Source of the DNA: Rhodocyclales bacterium
GTDB lineage: Bacteria > Pseudomonadota > Gammaproteobacteria > Burkholderiales > Rhodocyclaceae
Assembly (NCBI GenBank): GCA_016183655.1
Contig: JACPEH010000024.1
Coordinates: 62,001-126,000 of the forward strand
Direction: 5' to 3'
DNA: 64,000 bases
Shown: in pieces, positions 51,101 to 59,459 of the stretch
Numbering within the stretch: position 1 is the stretch's first letter
Layout of the letters: each line of letters starts with the position of its first letter
The notes under the pieces: model-generated
The model's database searches: none
The model's input: the letters and a program-made list of their open reading frames with translations, nothing else
What the model was told of the DNA's origin: nothing
Translations under genes and position numbers: made by a program

Positions 51101-51653
51101 CGTGCGGCGCACGCTGGACCGGCTGGAGCCGTCGCGCGACCTGCAGATGCTGGCCGGGCTGGTGACGGCGACGCGCACCAAGCTCACCGCGCGCGGCAAG
51201 ATGGCCTTCGTCACGCTCGACGACGGCACCGCGCCGCAGGAGATCGCGGTCTACAACGAAGTGCTGGAAGCCGAGCGCGGCAAGATCCGCGAGGACGAGG
51301 TGCTGATCGTCGAAGGCAAGGTGTCGAAGGACGACTTCGCCGGCGAGGGCAAGGTGCGCGTCACCGCCGAGCGCGTCATGACGCTGGCCGAGGCGCGCGG
51401 GCGCTTCGCGCGCGAGCTGCGCGTCTCGCTCAACGGCCAGGTCAGCAACGACCGCGCCGCCGCGCAGCGGCTGAAGACGCTGCTCGCCGCCTACACGCCG
51501 GGCGTCTGCCCGGTGCGGCTGGCCTACCGCAACGGCGAGGCGCAGTGCGAGCTGTCCTTGGGCGACAGCGCCCGCGTCCGCCTGGAGGACGAACTGCTCA
51601 ACGCGCTCGGCGAATGGCTGAGCGCCGAGGCGGTCGAAATCCGTTACCAATAA
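48180..51653 (+). CDS. dnaE: DNA polymerase III alpha subunit
   Basis: A 1157-residue DnaE1-type replicase. The PHP domain starts FVHLRLHSEYSVTDGIV; the palm carries PDFDIDF with Asp403 and Asp405 as catalytic candidates and VPVGPGRGSGAGSLVAYSLG; the beta-binding and OB-fold regions lie near the C-terminus (LAGLVTATRTKLTARG). It is the main replicative polymerase. There is no Shine-Dalgarno before the ATG, and TAAAAT at 48165-48170 would give a transcript starting only a few bases before it, so a leaderless mRNA is possible. Confidence 0.98.
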   Translation: MSDPRFVHLRLHSEYSVTDGIVRIDDAVARAVADGMPALALTDLNNFFGLVKFYTAARGKGVKPVLGADVWLTHEADPDRPSRLLLLCRNRQGYLQLCEILSRAQLAPRTRGRAEVSRLMLREVGTDGLIALSGAALGDVGEALLGGNRLLAECRAKEWAEMFPGAYYLEVQRAGHAQQEALVAASADLAAGLGLPLVATHPIQFLNPDDFKAHEARVCIAEGYVLGDTRRPKSFTDQQYFKSSAEMAELFADLPEALENSVEIARRCNLEITLGKNYLPQFPTPEGVTLDDHLCNEAAKGLEIRLAQLFPDPEVREKERPAYDARLKIETDTIVQMGFPGYFLIVADFIMWGKNNGVPVGPGRGSGAGSLVAYSLGITDLDPLEYALLFERFLNPERVSMPDFDIDFCQDNRWRVIEYVREAYGKDAVSQIATFGTMSSKAVIRDVGRVLDMPYTFCDSLSKLIPVEQNKPLSLAKALDAEPQLREKMEAEEEVKELFDLAEKLEDLTRNVGMHAGGVLIAPGKLTDFCPLYSADGGASVVSQYDKDDVEKVGLVKFDFLGLRNLTIIDLAVRYVERLTGTKPDLNALPFTDPAAYQILKDANTTAIFQVESEGMKKLLKKLAPDRFEDIIAVLALYRPGPLGSGMVDDFILRKKGLQAIDYFHPDLKACLEPTYGVIVYQEQVMQISQIIGGYTLGGADMLRRAMGKKKPEEMAKHRETIADGAKQKGYDPALAEQLFDLMTKFAEYGFNKSHTAAYAVVTYHTAWLKAHHCAAFMAATMSSDMDNTDTVKIFYEDTVKNRITVLGPDVNESDYRFVPVDAKTIRYGLGAVKGTGQQAVECILEARRSGGPFTDLFDFTKRVDKRLVNRRTIEALIRAGAFDAIDSAKGGEPHRARLLASVGIAMEWAEQAERNAMQAGLFDMGAAAEEHAPQYVEVPRWNEKQRLMEEKTALGFFFSGHPFHAVKAEVGRFVRRTLDRLEPSRDLQMLAGLVTATRTKLTARGKMAFVTLDDGTAPQEIAVYNEVLEAERGKIREDEVLIVEGKVSKDDFAGEGKVRVTAERVMTLAEARGRFARELRVSLNGQVSNDRAAAQRLKTLLAAYTPGVCPVRLAYRNGEAQCELSLGDSARVRLEDELLNALGEWLSAEAVEIRYQ

Positions 51654-51675
51654 CCGTCTGCCGGAGAAAGCCCAT

Positions 51676-51930
51676 ATGCGCCGCCCGCTGCCGATCCTGT
51701 TGCTTTCCGTCTTCCTGCTCGCCGCCTGCAGCAAGGTGAACATGGAGAACTACAACCGCCTGAAGACCGGGCAGGGCTACGACGAGATCGTCGCCGTGCT
51801 CGGCCAGCCGACGCGCTGCGATGAGATCCTCGGCGTCCGCCAGTGCGTCTGGGGCGACGAACAGCGCAGCATCAAGGTCGGCTTCGTCGGCAACACCGCG
51901 CTGACGCTGTCGGCGAACAACCTGAAGTGA
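51676..51930 (+). CDS. Small outer-membrane lipoprotein, BamE/SmpA-like fold
   Basis: An 84-residue lipoprotein with lipobox LAAC (Cys18). The mature part, MENYNRLKTGQGYDEIVAVL followed by GQPTRCDEILGVRQCVWG, resembles the SmpA/OmlA or DUF3862 type, in which the K.G....EV...LG.P motif is shared. Two Cys in the mature part could form a disulfide. The start follows GGAGAAAG. The stop overlaps the GTG of the next gene. The family match is by pattern only. Confidence 0.78.
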   Translation: MRRPLPILLLSVFLLAACSKVNMENYNRLKTGQGYDEIVAVLGQPTRCDEILGVRQCVWGDEQRSIKVGFVGNTALTLSANNLK

Positions 51931-52415
51931 GCGCGGCGATTCGCCTGATCGACGGCGCGCTGCTGACGGCGGTCAGCGCCGATGCGGCGGCACGGCCGCG
52001 GCGGCGCGCCAACCACAACTTCCACCCGGCCGACGATTTCCCGGCGCACCGCCTGCTCAACGCGATCGAGCCGGATTCCTACCTGCCGCCGCACCGCCAC
52101 CTCGACCCGGCGAAGGACGAGTCGATCATCGTCCTGCGCGGCGAACTCGGCGTGCTCCGTTTCGACGACGCCGGCACCGTGCTCGACGTCTGGCGCCTGT
52201 CCGCCGGCGGCGACCGCGTCGGCGTCGACATTCCGCACGGCACTTGGCACACGGTGATCGCGCTGCAGCCGGGGACGGTCATCTTCGAAGCCAAGTCCGG
52301 CCCGTACCGGCCGCTGGGCGACGCCGAGAAAGCGCCGTGGGCGCCGGCCGAGGGCGATGCGGCTGCCGCCGACTACTGGCGCACGCTGCGCCAACGGTTT
52401 TCCGACGCCTCCTGA
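51927..52415 (+). CDS. WbuC family cupin metalloprotein
   Basis: A 162-residue cupin. GTG 51927 overlaps the lipoprotein stop (GTGA). The first cupin motif is PPHRHLDPAKDESIIVLRGE and the second is DIPHGTWHTVIAL, giving the His/Glu metal site. WbuC proteins are often found near polysaccharide genes; here none is adjacent. The frame is open upstream inside the lipoprotein gene, but no better start exists. Function unknown beyond metal binding. Confidence 0.82.
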   Translation: MSAAIRLIDGALLTAVSADAAARPRRRANHNFHPADDFPAHRLLNAIEPDSYLPPHRHLDPAKDESIIVLRGELGVLRFDDAGTVLDVWRLSAGGDRVGVDIPHGTWHTVIALQPGTVIFEAKSGPYRPLGDAEKAPWAPAEGDAAAADYWRTLRQRFSDAS

Positions 52416-52462
52416 GCCGGCGTCCTGCCGCGCTCTTCCTTTTTCTTCGCCGCAAACAAAAA

Positions 52463-52486
52463 GGGCCGGACCTGATGGTCCGGCCC
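52463..52486 (-). terminator. Intrinsic terminator of ompW
   Basis: Perfect 10-bp stem GGGCCGGACC / GGTCCGGCCC with a 4-base loop. On the minus strand it is followed by TTTTTGTTTG. It is downstream of ompW; on the plus strand it may also stop the WbuC transcript. Confidence 0.9.
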
Positions 52487-52528
52487 CGCGCTTGCTGCCG
52501 GCGCCCCCCAGCGCCGGCAGCGCGCCGA

Positions 52529-53182
52529 TCAGAAGCGCCAGCCGAGGCCGACGCCGACCAGCAGCGGGTCGACCTTGACGCGCGAGACCTTGCCCAGGCC
52601 TTCCGCTTCCAGGTCGCTGCGTACGTGCGCCTTCTTCACGTCGAGGTTGAAGAACAGGTTCTTCGTCAGCTTGTAGTCGAAGCCGACCTGGACCGCCGGG
52701 CCGAAGTAGTCGTTGTCGAGCTTCAGCTTGGCGACGCCGGGAACGCTCAGCTTGTTCGCCGAGTAGTCGGAATAGGTGACGCCGAGGCCGACGTACGGGC
52801 GGAAGTCGCCTTCCGGATTGAAGTGCCATTGTGCGGTCAGCGTCGGCGGCAACAGGTGGAAGCTGCCGGCCTTGAAGGCGCCGAGGGCGCTGCTGGTGAC
52901 CTTGACGTCGTGCTTCTGCGGCACGGTCAGGATCAGCTCGGCGGCGATGTTCTTGGTGAAGAAGTAGCTGATGTCGAGCTCGGGAATGGTCTTGCTCTCG
53001 ACGTGGATGGCGTTCGACGGCACGCCGAGGGCGGCGATCGGCGTCGAGCCGTTGGCGGTGTCGACGTTCACGGCGCGGACGCGGACGAGCCAGTTGCCTT
53101 CGGCGGTCGCTTGCTGCGCAGCAGCAGGCAGGGCGGCGGCAAGCGCCGCGGAAAGAGCGAGAAGCTTCAAGCTGGAATGCAT
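52529..53182 (-). CDS. ompW: Outer membrane protein OmpW
   Basis: A 217-residue 8-stranded barrel protein. The signal peptide is cleaved after AAAQ (about 23). The mature protein starts EGNWLVRVRAVNVDTA, followed by the strand DISYFFTKNIAAELIL and the terminal aromatic strand ending LGWRF. OmpW is a small hydrophobic channel often induced under oxygen limitation. An FNR-type box lies upstream at a position typical for activation. The gene stands alone with its own terminator. Confidence 0.93.
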   Translation of the reverse strand: MHSSLKLLALSAALAAALPAAAQQATAEGNWLVRVRAVNVDTANGSTPIAALGVPSNAIHVESKTIPELDISYFFTKNIAAELILTVPQKHDVKVTSSALGAFKAGSFHLLPPTLTAQWHFNPEGDFRPYVGLGVTYSDYSANKLSVPGVAKLKLDNDYFGPAVQVGFDYKLTKNLFFNLDVKKAHVRSDLEAEGLGKVSRVKVDPLLVGVGLGWRF

Positions 53183-53230
53183 GGTGATCTCCCTGATCGG
53201 TTGGTTGATAAGTAATTTTGATTAGCGGAG

Positions 53231-53270
53231 GGTATAGCCCTACGGTTCGTAAGGTTTTGATCTAAGTCAA
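53231..53270 (-). promoter_or_regulatory. FNR-type box and -10 region of ompW
   Basis: TTGAT-N4-GTCAA at 53257-53270 matches the FNR/Anr consensus TTGAT-N4-ATCAA with one mismatch. A TATACC -10 element reads on the minus strand at 53236-53231. The box centre is then about 40 bp upstream of the predicted start, as in class II FNR-activated promoters. Confidence 0.6.
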
Positions 53271-53412
53271 CGGATTTTGATGTGAGGCAACAAATATTGA
53301 TTTATGCACGGTTTAATTCCATCACAACGTGTTGATTTGCAACGGTGTGATAGAAATTGTGCGTCGCGGCAATCGTGCCGAAGGGCGAGGAATGGCGGCC
53401 GGCAGCAGGGGC

Positions 53413-53439
53413 CGGGAGAGCGGGGAGAGCGGGGAGAGC
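53413..53439. repeat. Short tandem repeat, three copies of 9 bp
   Basis: Three consecutive units of (C/G)GGGAGAGC occur just downstream of the GGDEF/EAL gene stop, followed by a G-rich run. Such G-rich tandem repeats can vary in copy number. They lie outside coding sequence. Confidence 0.6.
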
Positions 53440-53467
53440 GGGGGAGGGGGACTGGCGGGCGCCGGGC

Positions 53468-56400
53468 TCAGGCCGGCTGGCGGCAGAGCAGGGTGTCGAT
53501 GTCCTGGCCCGGTATCGGGCGGCCGAGCAGGTAGCCCTGCACGTCGTCGCAGCCGGCATGCAGCAGCGCCGCACGCTCGGCTTCGGTCTCGACCCCTTCG
53601 GCCAGCGTGTTGAGGCCGAGGCGGCGCCCCATGCCGATCACCGCGCTGACGATCACCGCGGCGTCCGGCTTGCTGTCGATGTCGCGGACGAAGGACTGGT
53701 CGATCTTCAGCCGGTCGACGTTGAAGCGCTTGAGGTAGGCGAGGTTGGAATAGCCGGTGCCGAAGTCGTCGATCGCCAGCTTGATGCCGAGCTGCTTCAG
53801 CGCCGCCAGCATTTCCAGCACCTGCGGGTCGTCGCCCATCATCAGCGATTCGGTGATTTCCAGTTCCAGCGCGTGCGCCGGCAGGCCGGTGCGTTCGAGC
53901 ACGTTGCGGACGCGGGCGACCATGTCGTCGCGGCGCAGCTGCACCGGCGACACGTTCACCGCCATCGTCAGGTCGTGCCCCTGCCGCCGCCATTGCTCCG
54001 CCGCCCGGCAGGCCTCCTCGAGAATCCAGGCGCCGAGCGGGATGATCAGGCCGTTGTCCTCGGCTACCGGGATGAAGCGCGCCGGCGACACCACCTGACC
54101 CTCCCGACGCCAGCGCACGAGCGCCTCGACCCCGGTCAGCCGGCCGTCGGCAAGCGACCACTGCGGCTGGAAGAACAGCTCGAATTCGCCGGCGGCCAGC
54201 GCCTCGCGCAGCTTGCCGTCGAGTTCGAGGCGCTCCACCGCGCGCGCATTCAGCTCGGCGGTGAAGAAGCGGTAGGTGCCGCGCTCGCTCTCCTTGGCGT
54301 GGTACATCGCCAGGTCGGCCGCCTTCAGCAGCGCCGAGGTGGTGTGCCCGTCCTCCGGGAAGAGCGCGATGCCGATGCTGAACGAGGTGTGCACCAGCTG
54401 CTCGCCGACGTCGATCGGCTGCCCCAGCGCGTCCATGATCTTGCGCGCGGCGTGGGCGGCGTCGGTGGTGCTCTTCAGCTCGGGCAGCAGCACGATGAAT
54501 TCGTCGCCGCCCTGGCGGCAGACGACGTCGGATTCGCGCAGGCAGCGGCGCAGCCGGTTGGCCACTTCGCGCAGCAGGCGGTCGCCGACGGCGTGGCCGA
54601 GCGAGTCGTTGACCGTCTTGAAGCGGTCGAGGTCGAGGAAGAGGACGCCGACCTTGCTCTCGTTGCGCCGCGCCCGCCCGATCTCCTGCTCCAGGCGTTC
54701 GCGCAGCAGCGAGCGGTTGGGCAGCCCGGTCAGCGGGTCGTGGTGCGCCAGGTACTCGATGCGCGCCTGCGCCGCCTTGCGCTCGGTGATGTCGGAGAAG
54801 ATCGCGACGTAGTGCGTGATCTCGCCGGCCGGGCTGCGCACCGCCGAGATGTTCAGCCACTCCGGGTAGATCTCGCCCGACTTGCGCCGGTTCCAGACCT
54901 CGCCCTGCCAGCTGCCGGTCGCCGCCATCTGCGACCACATCGCGGCGTAGAAGGCCTGGTCGTGGCGGCCCGACTGCAGGATGCGCGGGTTGCGGCCGAT
55001 CACTTCGTCCTGCGCGTAACCGGTGACCTCGGTGAAGGCACGATTCACCGAGACGAAGTTGCCGCGGGCGTCGGTCACCGCGATCGCTTCGCCGCTCTCG
55101 GCAAAGACGCGCGCCGACAGCCGCAGCTGCGACAGCGCTTCCTCCTGCAGGATGAGGTGGCCGACGTCGGCGGCGACCGTCTGCAGCACGTCGCATTCGC
55201 CCTCCTCCCAACGCCGCGGGAGGCGCGTGTCGCAGAAGGCGACCAGCCCCCACAGCCGGCCGTCGATGCAGATCGGCAGCGCGATCACCGAGGCGATGCT
55301 GCGTTGCGCCAGCCAGTCGCGCTCGCTGTCGGTGGCCTCGTCGAAGGTGGTGGTGAACGGGCGGCCGGCGGTCAGCGCCGCGTGCCAGCGCGGCAGCACC
55401 TGCCGCCAGTCGATGTCCTGCGTTTCCTCGCGGCCGAGGAAGGATTCGATGCCGTCCGCACACCATTCGTGGCGCAGGCTGGCGCGCGAGCCGCGGCCGT
55501 CGCCGGCGTCGTGCGTCTCGATGATGTTGCCGCGGTCGGCGCCGATCGCCGTGCCGATCAGGCGCAGCGTCTCCGGGATCGGGTTGTCGTCGCGCCGCGT
55601 CAGCAGCAGGCTGCCGGCGGCGGCGACCGCCTGCAGCAGGCGTTCCCGCCGGCGCAGCGCAGTCTCGGTCTGCTTGCGGTGCGACAGGTCGGCCAGGCCG
55701 ATGACCAGCCCGGCGCCGCCGATCTGCCGGTCGAAGATGTCGGAGGTCGACACCAGCACCGGTATCCCGTGCCCGTCGGCCGCCCGCCACAGTCCCTCGT
55801 TCTCCTGGCTGCCTTCGCTGCGCACCAGCAGCAGCTCGATGCGTTCGCCGTCCGGACTGGCGCCGTGCAGCTCGCGCGCGCTCAGGTTGCTGCGGCGGAC
55901 ACGCTGGTCGGGGCCGACGATCAGCAGCGCCAGCGGCGCGGTATCGAACACCCGGTCGACGAAGGCGCGCGAGACGCCGGCTTCCTGCAGGCGGTCGAGC
56001 AGCGTATTGATGCCGGTGCCGAGTGCCGAGATCTCGTCGCGATGGCGGCCCTGGTAGCGCTCGGCGATGTCGAGCGGGGCGCGCTTGGCGCGCATGACGA
56101 AGTCGAACAGTTCGCGCGTCGGGCCGACCAGCCGGGAGGATAGAAAGAAGAAAAAGCCGCCCATGGCGACCAGCGCGACGGCGATCGAAATCTGCTGCTG
56201 CTGGCGCGCCTTGGCGATGCGCTGCTGGGTGGCGGCGACGACCTCGTCGATGTCGCTGGCGAGGATGCCGACGAAACGGCTCAGTTCGTCGGTGAGCGCC
56301 GCCGTCGAGAAGCGCAGGTTGGCCAGGTCGGCCTCGGTCGAGCGCCCCGTCCGCGCGTTGTCGGCCAGCAGCGACAGCGCCGAGGTGGTGACGTGGCGGA

Positions 56401-56791
56401 AGCTGTTGCCGATGCGTCCGTGGTGCGCCAGCGTCTGCGCGTAGTTCGGCCCGTCCGCCGGTAGCGCGCGCAACTGGACGCCGAGCGCCTCGTGCGCGTC
56501 GAAGAAGGCGGCCGCCTGGGCGCCGGCTTCATAGAGCAGGGCCTCGTCGCGCTCGAAGCTGGCCTGATAGACCAGCCGCATCATGTCGACGACCACCTGG
56601 CGCAGCTTCTCAGCGCGCTGCTCGGCGAGCAGGTTGGGGATCAGCCCCTTTTCGAGGAACTGCTGATCGGCGCGCAGGTTGTAGAGGCTGAACAGGGCGC
56701 TGCCGGCGATGAACAGGCAGAGCGCGGAAAAGATCGCCCACAGCCGGGTGCGCAGCGACTGGGTGCGGGAGGGATTGGCCACGACGCTCAC
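53468..56791 (-). CDS. Membrane GGDEF-EAL c-di-GMP enzyme with PAS, GAF and HAMP
   Basis: A 1107-residue protein. TM1 (about 19-38), a periplasmic four-helix region, and TM2 (about 205-225) are followed by HAMP, PAS (LGLLIVGPDQRV area), GAF, PAS (RNPRILQSGRH), GGDEF and EAL. The GGDEF signature is intact at 761-765 (QGGDEF), and EAL is EALVRW at 889. Both activities are plausible. The start is GTG 56791, which overlaps the TGA of the upstream periplasmic binding protein gene, so both are made together. The periplasmic part probably senses that partner. Confidence 0.9.
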   Translation of the reverse strand: MSVVANPSRTQSLRTRLWAIFSALCLFIAGSALFSLYNLRADQQFLEKGLIPNLLAEQRAEKLRQVVVDMMRLVYQASFERDEALLYEAGAQAAAFFDAHEALGVQLRALPADGPNYAQTLAHHGRIGNSFRHVTTSALSLLADNARTGRSTEADLANLRFSTAALTDELSRFVGILASDIDEVVAATQQRIAKARQQQQISIAVALVAMGGFFFFLSSRLVGPTRELFDFVMRAKRAPLDIAERYQGRHRDEISALGTGINTLLDRLQEAGVSRAFVDRVFDTAPLALLIVGPDQRVRRSNLSARELHGASPDGERIELLLVRSEGSQENEGLWRAADGHGIPVLVSTSDIFDRQIGGAGLVIGLADLSHRKQTETALRRRERLLQAVAAAGSLLLTRRDDNPIPETLRLIGTAIGADRGNIIETHDAGDGRGSRASLRHEWCADGIESFLGREETQDIDWRQVLPRWHAALTAGRPFTTTFDEATDSERDWLAQRSIASVIALPICIDGRLWGLVAFCDTRLPRRWEEGECDVLQTVAADVGHLILQEEALSQLRLSARVFAESGEAIAVTDARGNFVSVNRAFTEVTGYAQDEVIGRNPRILQSGRHDQAFYAAMWSQMAATGSWQGEVWNRRKSGEIYPEWLNISAVRSPAGEITHYVAIFSDITERKAAQARIEYLAHHDPLTGLPNRSLLRERLEQEIGRARRNESKVGVLFLDLDRFKTVNDSLGHAVGDRLLREVANRLRRCLRESDVVCRQGGDEFIVLLPELKSTTDAAHAARKIMDALGQPIDVGEQLVHTSFSIGIALFPEDGHTTSALLKAADLAMYHAKESERGTYRFFTAELNARAVERLELDGKLREALAAGEFELFFQPQWSLADGRLTGVEALVRWRREGQVVSPARFIPVAEDNGLIIPLGAWILEEACRAAEQWRRQGHDLTMAVNVSPVQLRRDDMVARVRNVLERTGLPAHALELEITESLMMGDDPQVLEMLAALKQLGIKLAIDDFGTGYSNLAYLKRFNVDRLKIDQSFVRDIDSKPDAAVIVSAVIGMGRRLGLNTLAEGVETEAERAALLHAGCDDVQGYLLGRPIPGQDIDTLLCRQPA

Positions 56792-57636
56792 GGCGCGACC
56801 GCCGGCGCCGCGAAGCCGTGGCGGACGAAGAGGTCTTCGCCGAGCGGGCCGCCGAGCGTCGCTTCGAGCAGCATCAGCTCGCGCGTTGCCGGCGCGTGCC
56901 GGCGCTTGACCAGCAGCAGCGGCCGGCACAGCGGATAGTGGCTGCCGACGCAGAACTGCGCGCTCGGCGTAAACCCGCCGAGGCGCACCGCCTTGATGCC
57001 GACGCCGCGTTGCCGTGCCCGCTCGTAGGCGCCGGACGAGACGTAGCCGATCGCCTGCGGATCGGCAGCGACGTAGAGCACCACCGCCAGGTTGGTGCCG
57101 AGCTCGACGATGCCGGCGGGAACCACGCGGCCGATGCCGAAGGCGGTGTCGACCACCGTCCGCGTGCCGTTGCCGAGGCCGCGCGTGACCGGCACGATGG
57201 CGCCGCCGTTGCCGGCGCCGATCTGGCTCCAGTCCGATACCTGGCGGGAAAAAATCGCCCGGACTCCGGCATCGTCGATCTGCGTCAGCGGATTGCGTTC
57301 ATGAACGACCAGCAGCAGGCTGTCGTGGCCGACGATACGGCCGTCGAGCAGGCGCGATTCGCCTTCGCTGAGCGACCGCGAGATCAGGGCGGCGTCGGCC
57401 TGGCCGGCGCTCAGCTGCTCCAGCGCCACTTCGCTGCCGACGACGTTCAGGGCGATGCGGCCACCCTTGCGCTGCACCGTTTCCACGACTTCGGCGGCCA
57501 GCGGTGCCAGCGTTGCCGACGCGGTCAGCCGCAGCATGCCCCGGTTGCCCGGGGGCGCCTGTTCGGCGGCGGCTGCCAGCGAGGTCAGCACCGACAGGAC
57601 GAGCAGGCCGAGCCAGCGGAAGATGCGGTGCGCCAT
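56788..57636 (-). CDS. Periplasmic phosphate-type substrate-binding protein
   Basis: A 282-residue protein of the PstS-like PBP class. The signal peptide (MAHRIFRWLGLLVLSVLTS, cut near residue 25) precedes a two-lobe domain with SGEV-like GSEVALEQLSAGQADAALISRSL and VPVTRGLGNGTRTV. No ABC permease gene is near; instead the gene overlaps the GGDEF-EAL sensor by 4 bases. It likely presents an anionic ligand to the sensor. ATG 57636 is used; upstream in-frame codons are not a signal sequence. An FNR-like box lies upstream. Confidence 0.82.
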   Translation of the reverse strand: MAHRIFRWLGLLVLSVLTSLAAAAEQAPPGNRGMLRLTASATLAPLAAEVVETVQRKGGRIALNVVGSEVALEQLSAGQADAALISRSLSEGESRLLDGRIVGHDSLLLVVHERNPLTQIDDAGVRAIFSRQVSDWSQIGAGNGGAIVPVTRGLGNGTRTVVDTAFGIGRVVPAGIVELGTNLAVVLYVAADPQAIGYVSSGAYERARQRGVGIKAVRLGGFTPSAQFCVGSHYPLCRPLLLVKRRHAPATRELMLLEATLGGPLGEDLFVRHGFAAPAVAP

Positions 57637-57662
57637 GGAGTACACGAAGAAATGGTTTCGGC

Positions 57663-57704
57663 ATTGTGTAATTCCGCTCGCTGCCGGGCTTTGATCTCCG
57701 TCAA
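57663..57704 (-). promoter_or_regulatory. FNR-type box and -10 region of the PBP/GGDEF-EAL operon
   Basis: TTGAT-N4-GTCAA at 57691-57704 carries the same half-sites as the box before ompW. A CACAAT hexamer reads on the minus strand at 57668-57663, which would place the start near 57656, 41.5 bp from the box centre. This matches a class II FNR-type promoter. Confidence 0.5.
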
Positions 57705-57740
57705 GTGAGTCCCGCCCGACATATCCGTGCCGGGGAAAAG

Positions 57741-57764
57741 AAAAGCCGCCTGACGGCGGCTTTT
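57741..57764 (-). terminator. Peroxiredoxin terminator
   Basis: AAAAGCCGCC-TGAC-GGCGGCTTTT is a perfect stem with flanking A and T runs, working on both strands. It follows the peroxiredoxin stop. Confidence 0.88.
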
Positions 57765-57786
57765 CGCGGGTTGGGTGCGGCAACGC

Positions 57787-58386
57787 TCAGAGCGTGTCGG
57801 CGTGCTCGGCCAGGTATTGGGCGACGCCGTCCGGCGAGGCGGTCATTCCCTTCTGGCCCTTTCGCCAGCCGGCCGGGCAGACCTCGCCGTGTTCCTCGGT
57901 GAATTGCAGCGCATCGATCACGCGCAGCAGCTCGTCGACGTCGCGGCCGAGCGGCAGGTCGTTGACCACCTGGTGGCGGACGACGCCGTTCCTGTCGATC
58001 AGGAAGGAGCCGCGGAAGGCGACGCCGGCTGCCTCGAACTCGACGTCGTAGGCGCGGCAGATCTCGTGCTTGAGGTCGGCGACCAGCGGGTACTGGACCT
58101 GGCCGATGCCGCCCTTGTCGACCGGGGTGTTCTTCCAGGCGAGGTGGGTGAACTCGGAGTCGATCGAGACGCCGACGACCTCGACGGCGCGCTTCCTGAA
58201 GTCTTCCAGGCGGTGGTCGAAGGCGATCAGCTCGGACGGGCAGACGAAGGTGAAGTCGAGCGGGTAGAAGAACAGTGCCACGTACTTGCCCCGGTAGTCC
58301 GAGAGCTTCAGCGGCTTCATTTCGTTGTTGCCGAAGACGGCGGTGGCGGTGAAGTCCGGCGCTTGCTTGCCGACGAGAACGGCCAT
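57787..58386 (-). CDS. 2-Cys peroxiredoxin (AhpC/Prx1 type)
   Basis: A 199-residue typical 2-Cys peroxiredoxin. The peroxidatic Cys49 lies in PLDFTFVCPSE, and the resolving Cys170 in GEVCPAGW. It reduces hydrogen peroxide and organic peroxides with thioredoxin-type electron donors in the cytoplasm. Eukaryote-like Prx1 proteins of this length are common in betaproteobacteria. An AAGGAGAA site precedes the ATG. It forms a single-gene unit ended by a strong hairpin. Confidence 0.95.
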   Translation of the reverse strand: MAVLVGKQAPDFTATAVFGNNEMKPLKLSDYRGKYVALFFYPLDFTFVCPSELIAFDHRLEDFRKRAVEVVGVSIDSEFTHLAWKNTPVDKGGIGQVQYPLVADLKHEICRAYDVEFEAAGVAFRGSFLIDRNGVVRHQVVNDLPLGRDVDELLRVIDALQFTEEHGEVCPAGWRKGQKGMTASPDGVAQYLAEHADTL

Positions 58387-58458
58387 GTTTTTCTCCTTGT
58401 TGGGGGGCAGACGGGGCCGCCAGCATACTGCGCTTTCCCGCCTCCGGGGAAGGCCGGC

Positions 58459-58779
58459 CTATGCCGTGGGCAACTGCGCGAAGCCGACGAGGGTCGGGTC
58501 GGCCGCCTCCGGAATCGATTCAACGGCGCTGACGCGGGCCGCCGGCGGTCCGCGGTGCGCCCAGGCGACGAGCGCCGCGACGGCCTCCGGCGCGCCTTGC
58601 AGCAGGGCCTCGACGCTGCCGTCGCGGCGGTTGCGGACCCAGCCGTCGAGGCCGAGCACCTCTGCCTCGGCGCACAGCGACCAGCGGAAGCCGACGCCCT
58701 GGACGCTGCCGCGGACACGCAGACGGCGTGCTTCCAGCATCACTGCCTGGGCGGCATGCGTTTGCGGCGGTTTGCTCAT
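58459..58779 (-). CDS. Acylphosphatase
   Basis: A 106-residue acylphosphatase. The active-site loop [12 protein letters not shown] holds Arg32, and Asn50 lies in [12 protein letters not shown]; both residues are catalytic in the family. The start ATG 58779 follows GAAGGAAG. The first ~18 residues extend the usual N-terminus slightly. It hydrolyses acylphosphates such as carbamoyl- or acetylphosphate in the cytoplasm. Confidence 0.92.
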   Translation of the reverse strand: MSKPPQTHAAQAVMLEARRLRVRGSVQGVGFRWSLCAEAEVLGLDGWVRNRRDGSVEALLQGAPEAVAALVAWAHRGPPAARVSAVESIPEAADPTLVGFAQLPTA

Positions 58780-58913
58780 TCCGTCGTCTTCCTTCACCGT
58801 GGCGGGGGGCTGACGTAATCGTCGGACATCAAATGGATAAGTGCAAGGAGGCGGCGCGGCCAGGGGGCAGCGCCGCCTGGGTGTCGCTGCGAAGGCCCTT
58901 GCCGCTTGCACCT

Positions 58914-59369
58914 TCAGCGCTGCGCCGCCGCCTTTCTGGCCGGCGCCGCCGCTTCCGTGTCCTGCGGCTTCCGCCCGCGTGGCGTGGCCGATCCGCTTGC
59001 CTCCGGAAGGCTGGCGCAAAGCAGGTGGTTAATCGAGGGGTACCAGCGTTTCGCCCCCTTGCCGAAGCCGTCGGTGGCCAGGCACGCCTCGCGCGAGCCG
59101 CCGCAGACGATGAGTTCGCGGGAACTCTGCCGGCAGGCGCTCACTATCGCCTGATAAACCTTGCGCTGGCTTGACGACAGTTCCGGCGAGTCGATCGACA
59201 GCGCCACCGTCGCCCGATCGCCGTCGCCGAGCGTGCGTTGGAGGATGCGGAGGGCCGCGTCGGGGGAGCGTCCGAGCAGGCGGAAAACGGTCAGCGGCGG
59301 TGCTGGCTCCGGATGCGGCCCGTCGCCGAGCAGGTGCCGGCGCACCGAAATACGGGCAATCAATTCCAT
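58914..59369 (-). CDS. Hypothetical protein, 151 residues
   Basis: A soluble protein with a conserved-looking core ([51 protein letters not shown]) and a low-complexity Ala/Lys/Arg tail from about residue 125. No signal peptide or membrane segment is visible. I do not recognise the family. Codon use and the orderly first 120 residues support a real gene. A GATAAT hexamer with TTTGCT 17 bp upstream reads toward it in the AT-rich stretch at 59453-59481. Confidence 0.55.
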   Translation of the reverse strand: MELIARISVRRHLLGDGPHPEPAPPLTVFRLLGRSPDAALRILQRTLGDGDRATVALSIDSPELSSSQRKVYQAIVSACRQSSRELIVCGGSREACLATDGFGKGAKRWYPSINHLLCASLPEASGSATPRGRKPQDTEAAAPARKAAAQR

Positions 59370-59459
59370 GGCGCAGTCCTTTCGGGCGAGGTTTTGCGAG
59401 CGTCGGGATGCTCGCGGCCGTCGGCATGCATTTCTAGTGTGATGCCGAGAACATTATCA

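Noticed and set aside
53413..53439. Candidate CRISPR-like repeat
   Set aside because: Units are 9 bp, contiguous, without spacers; it is a simple tandem repeat.
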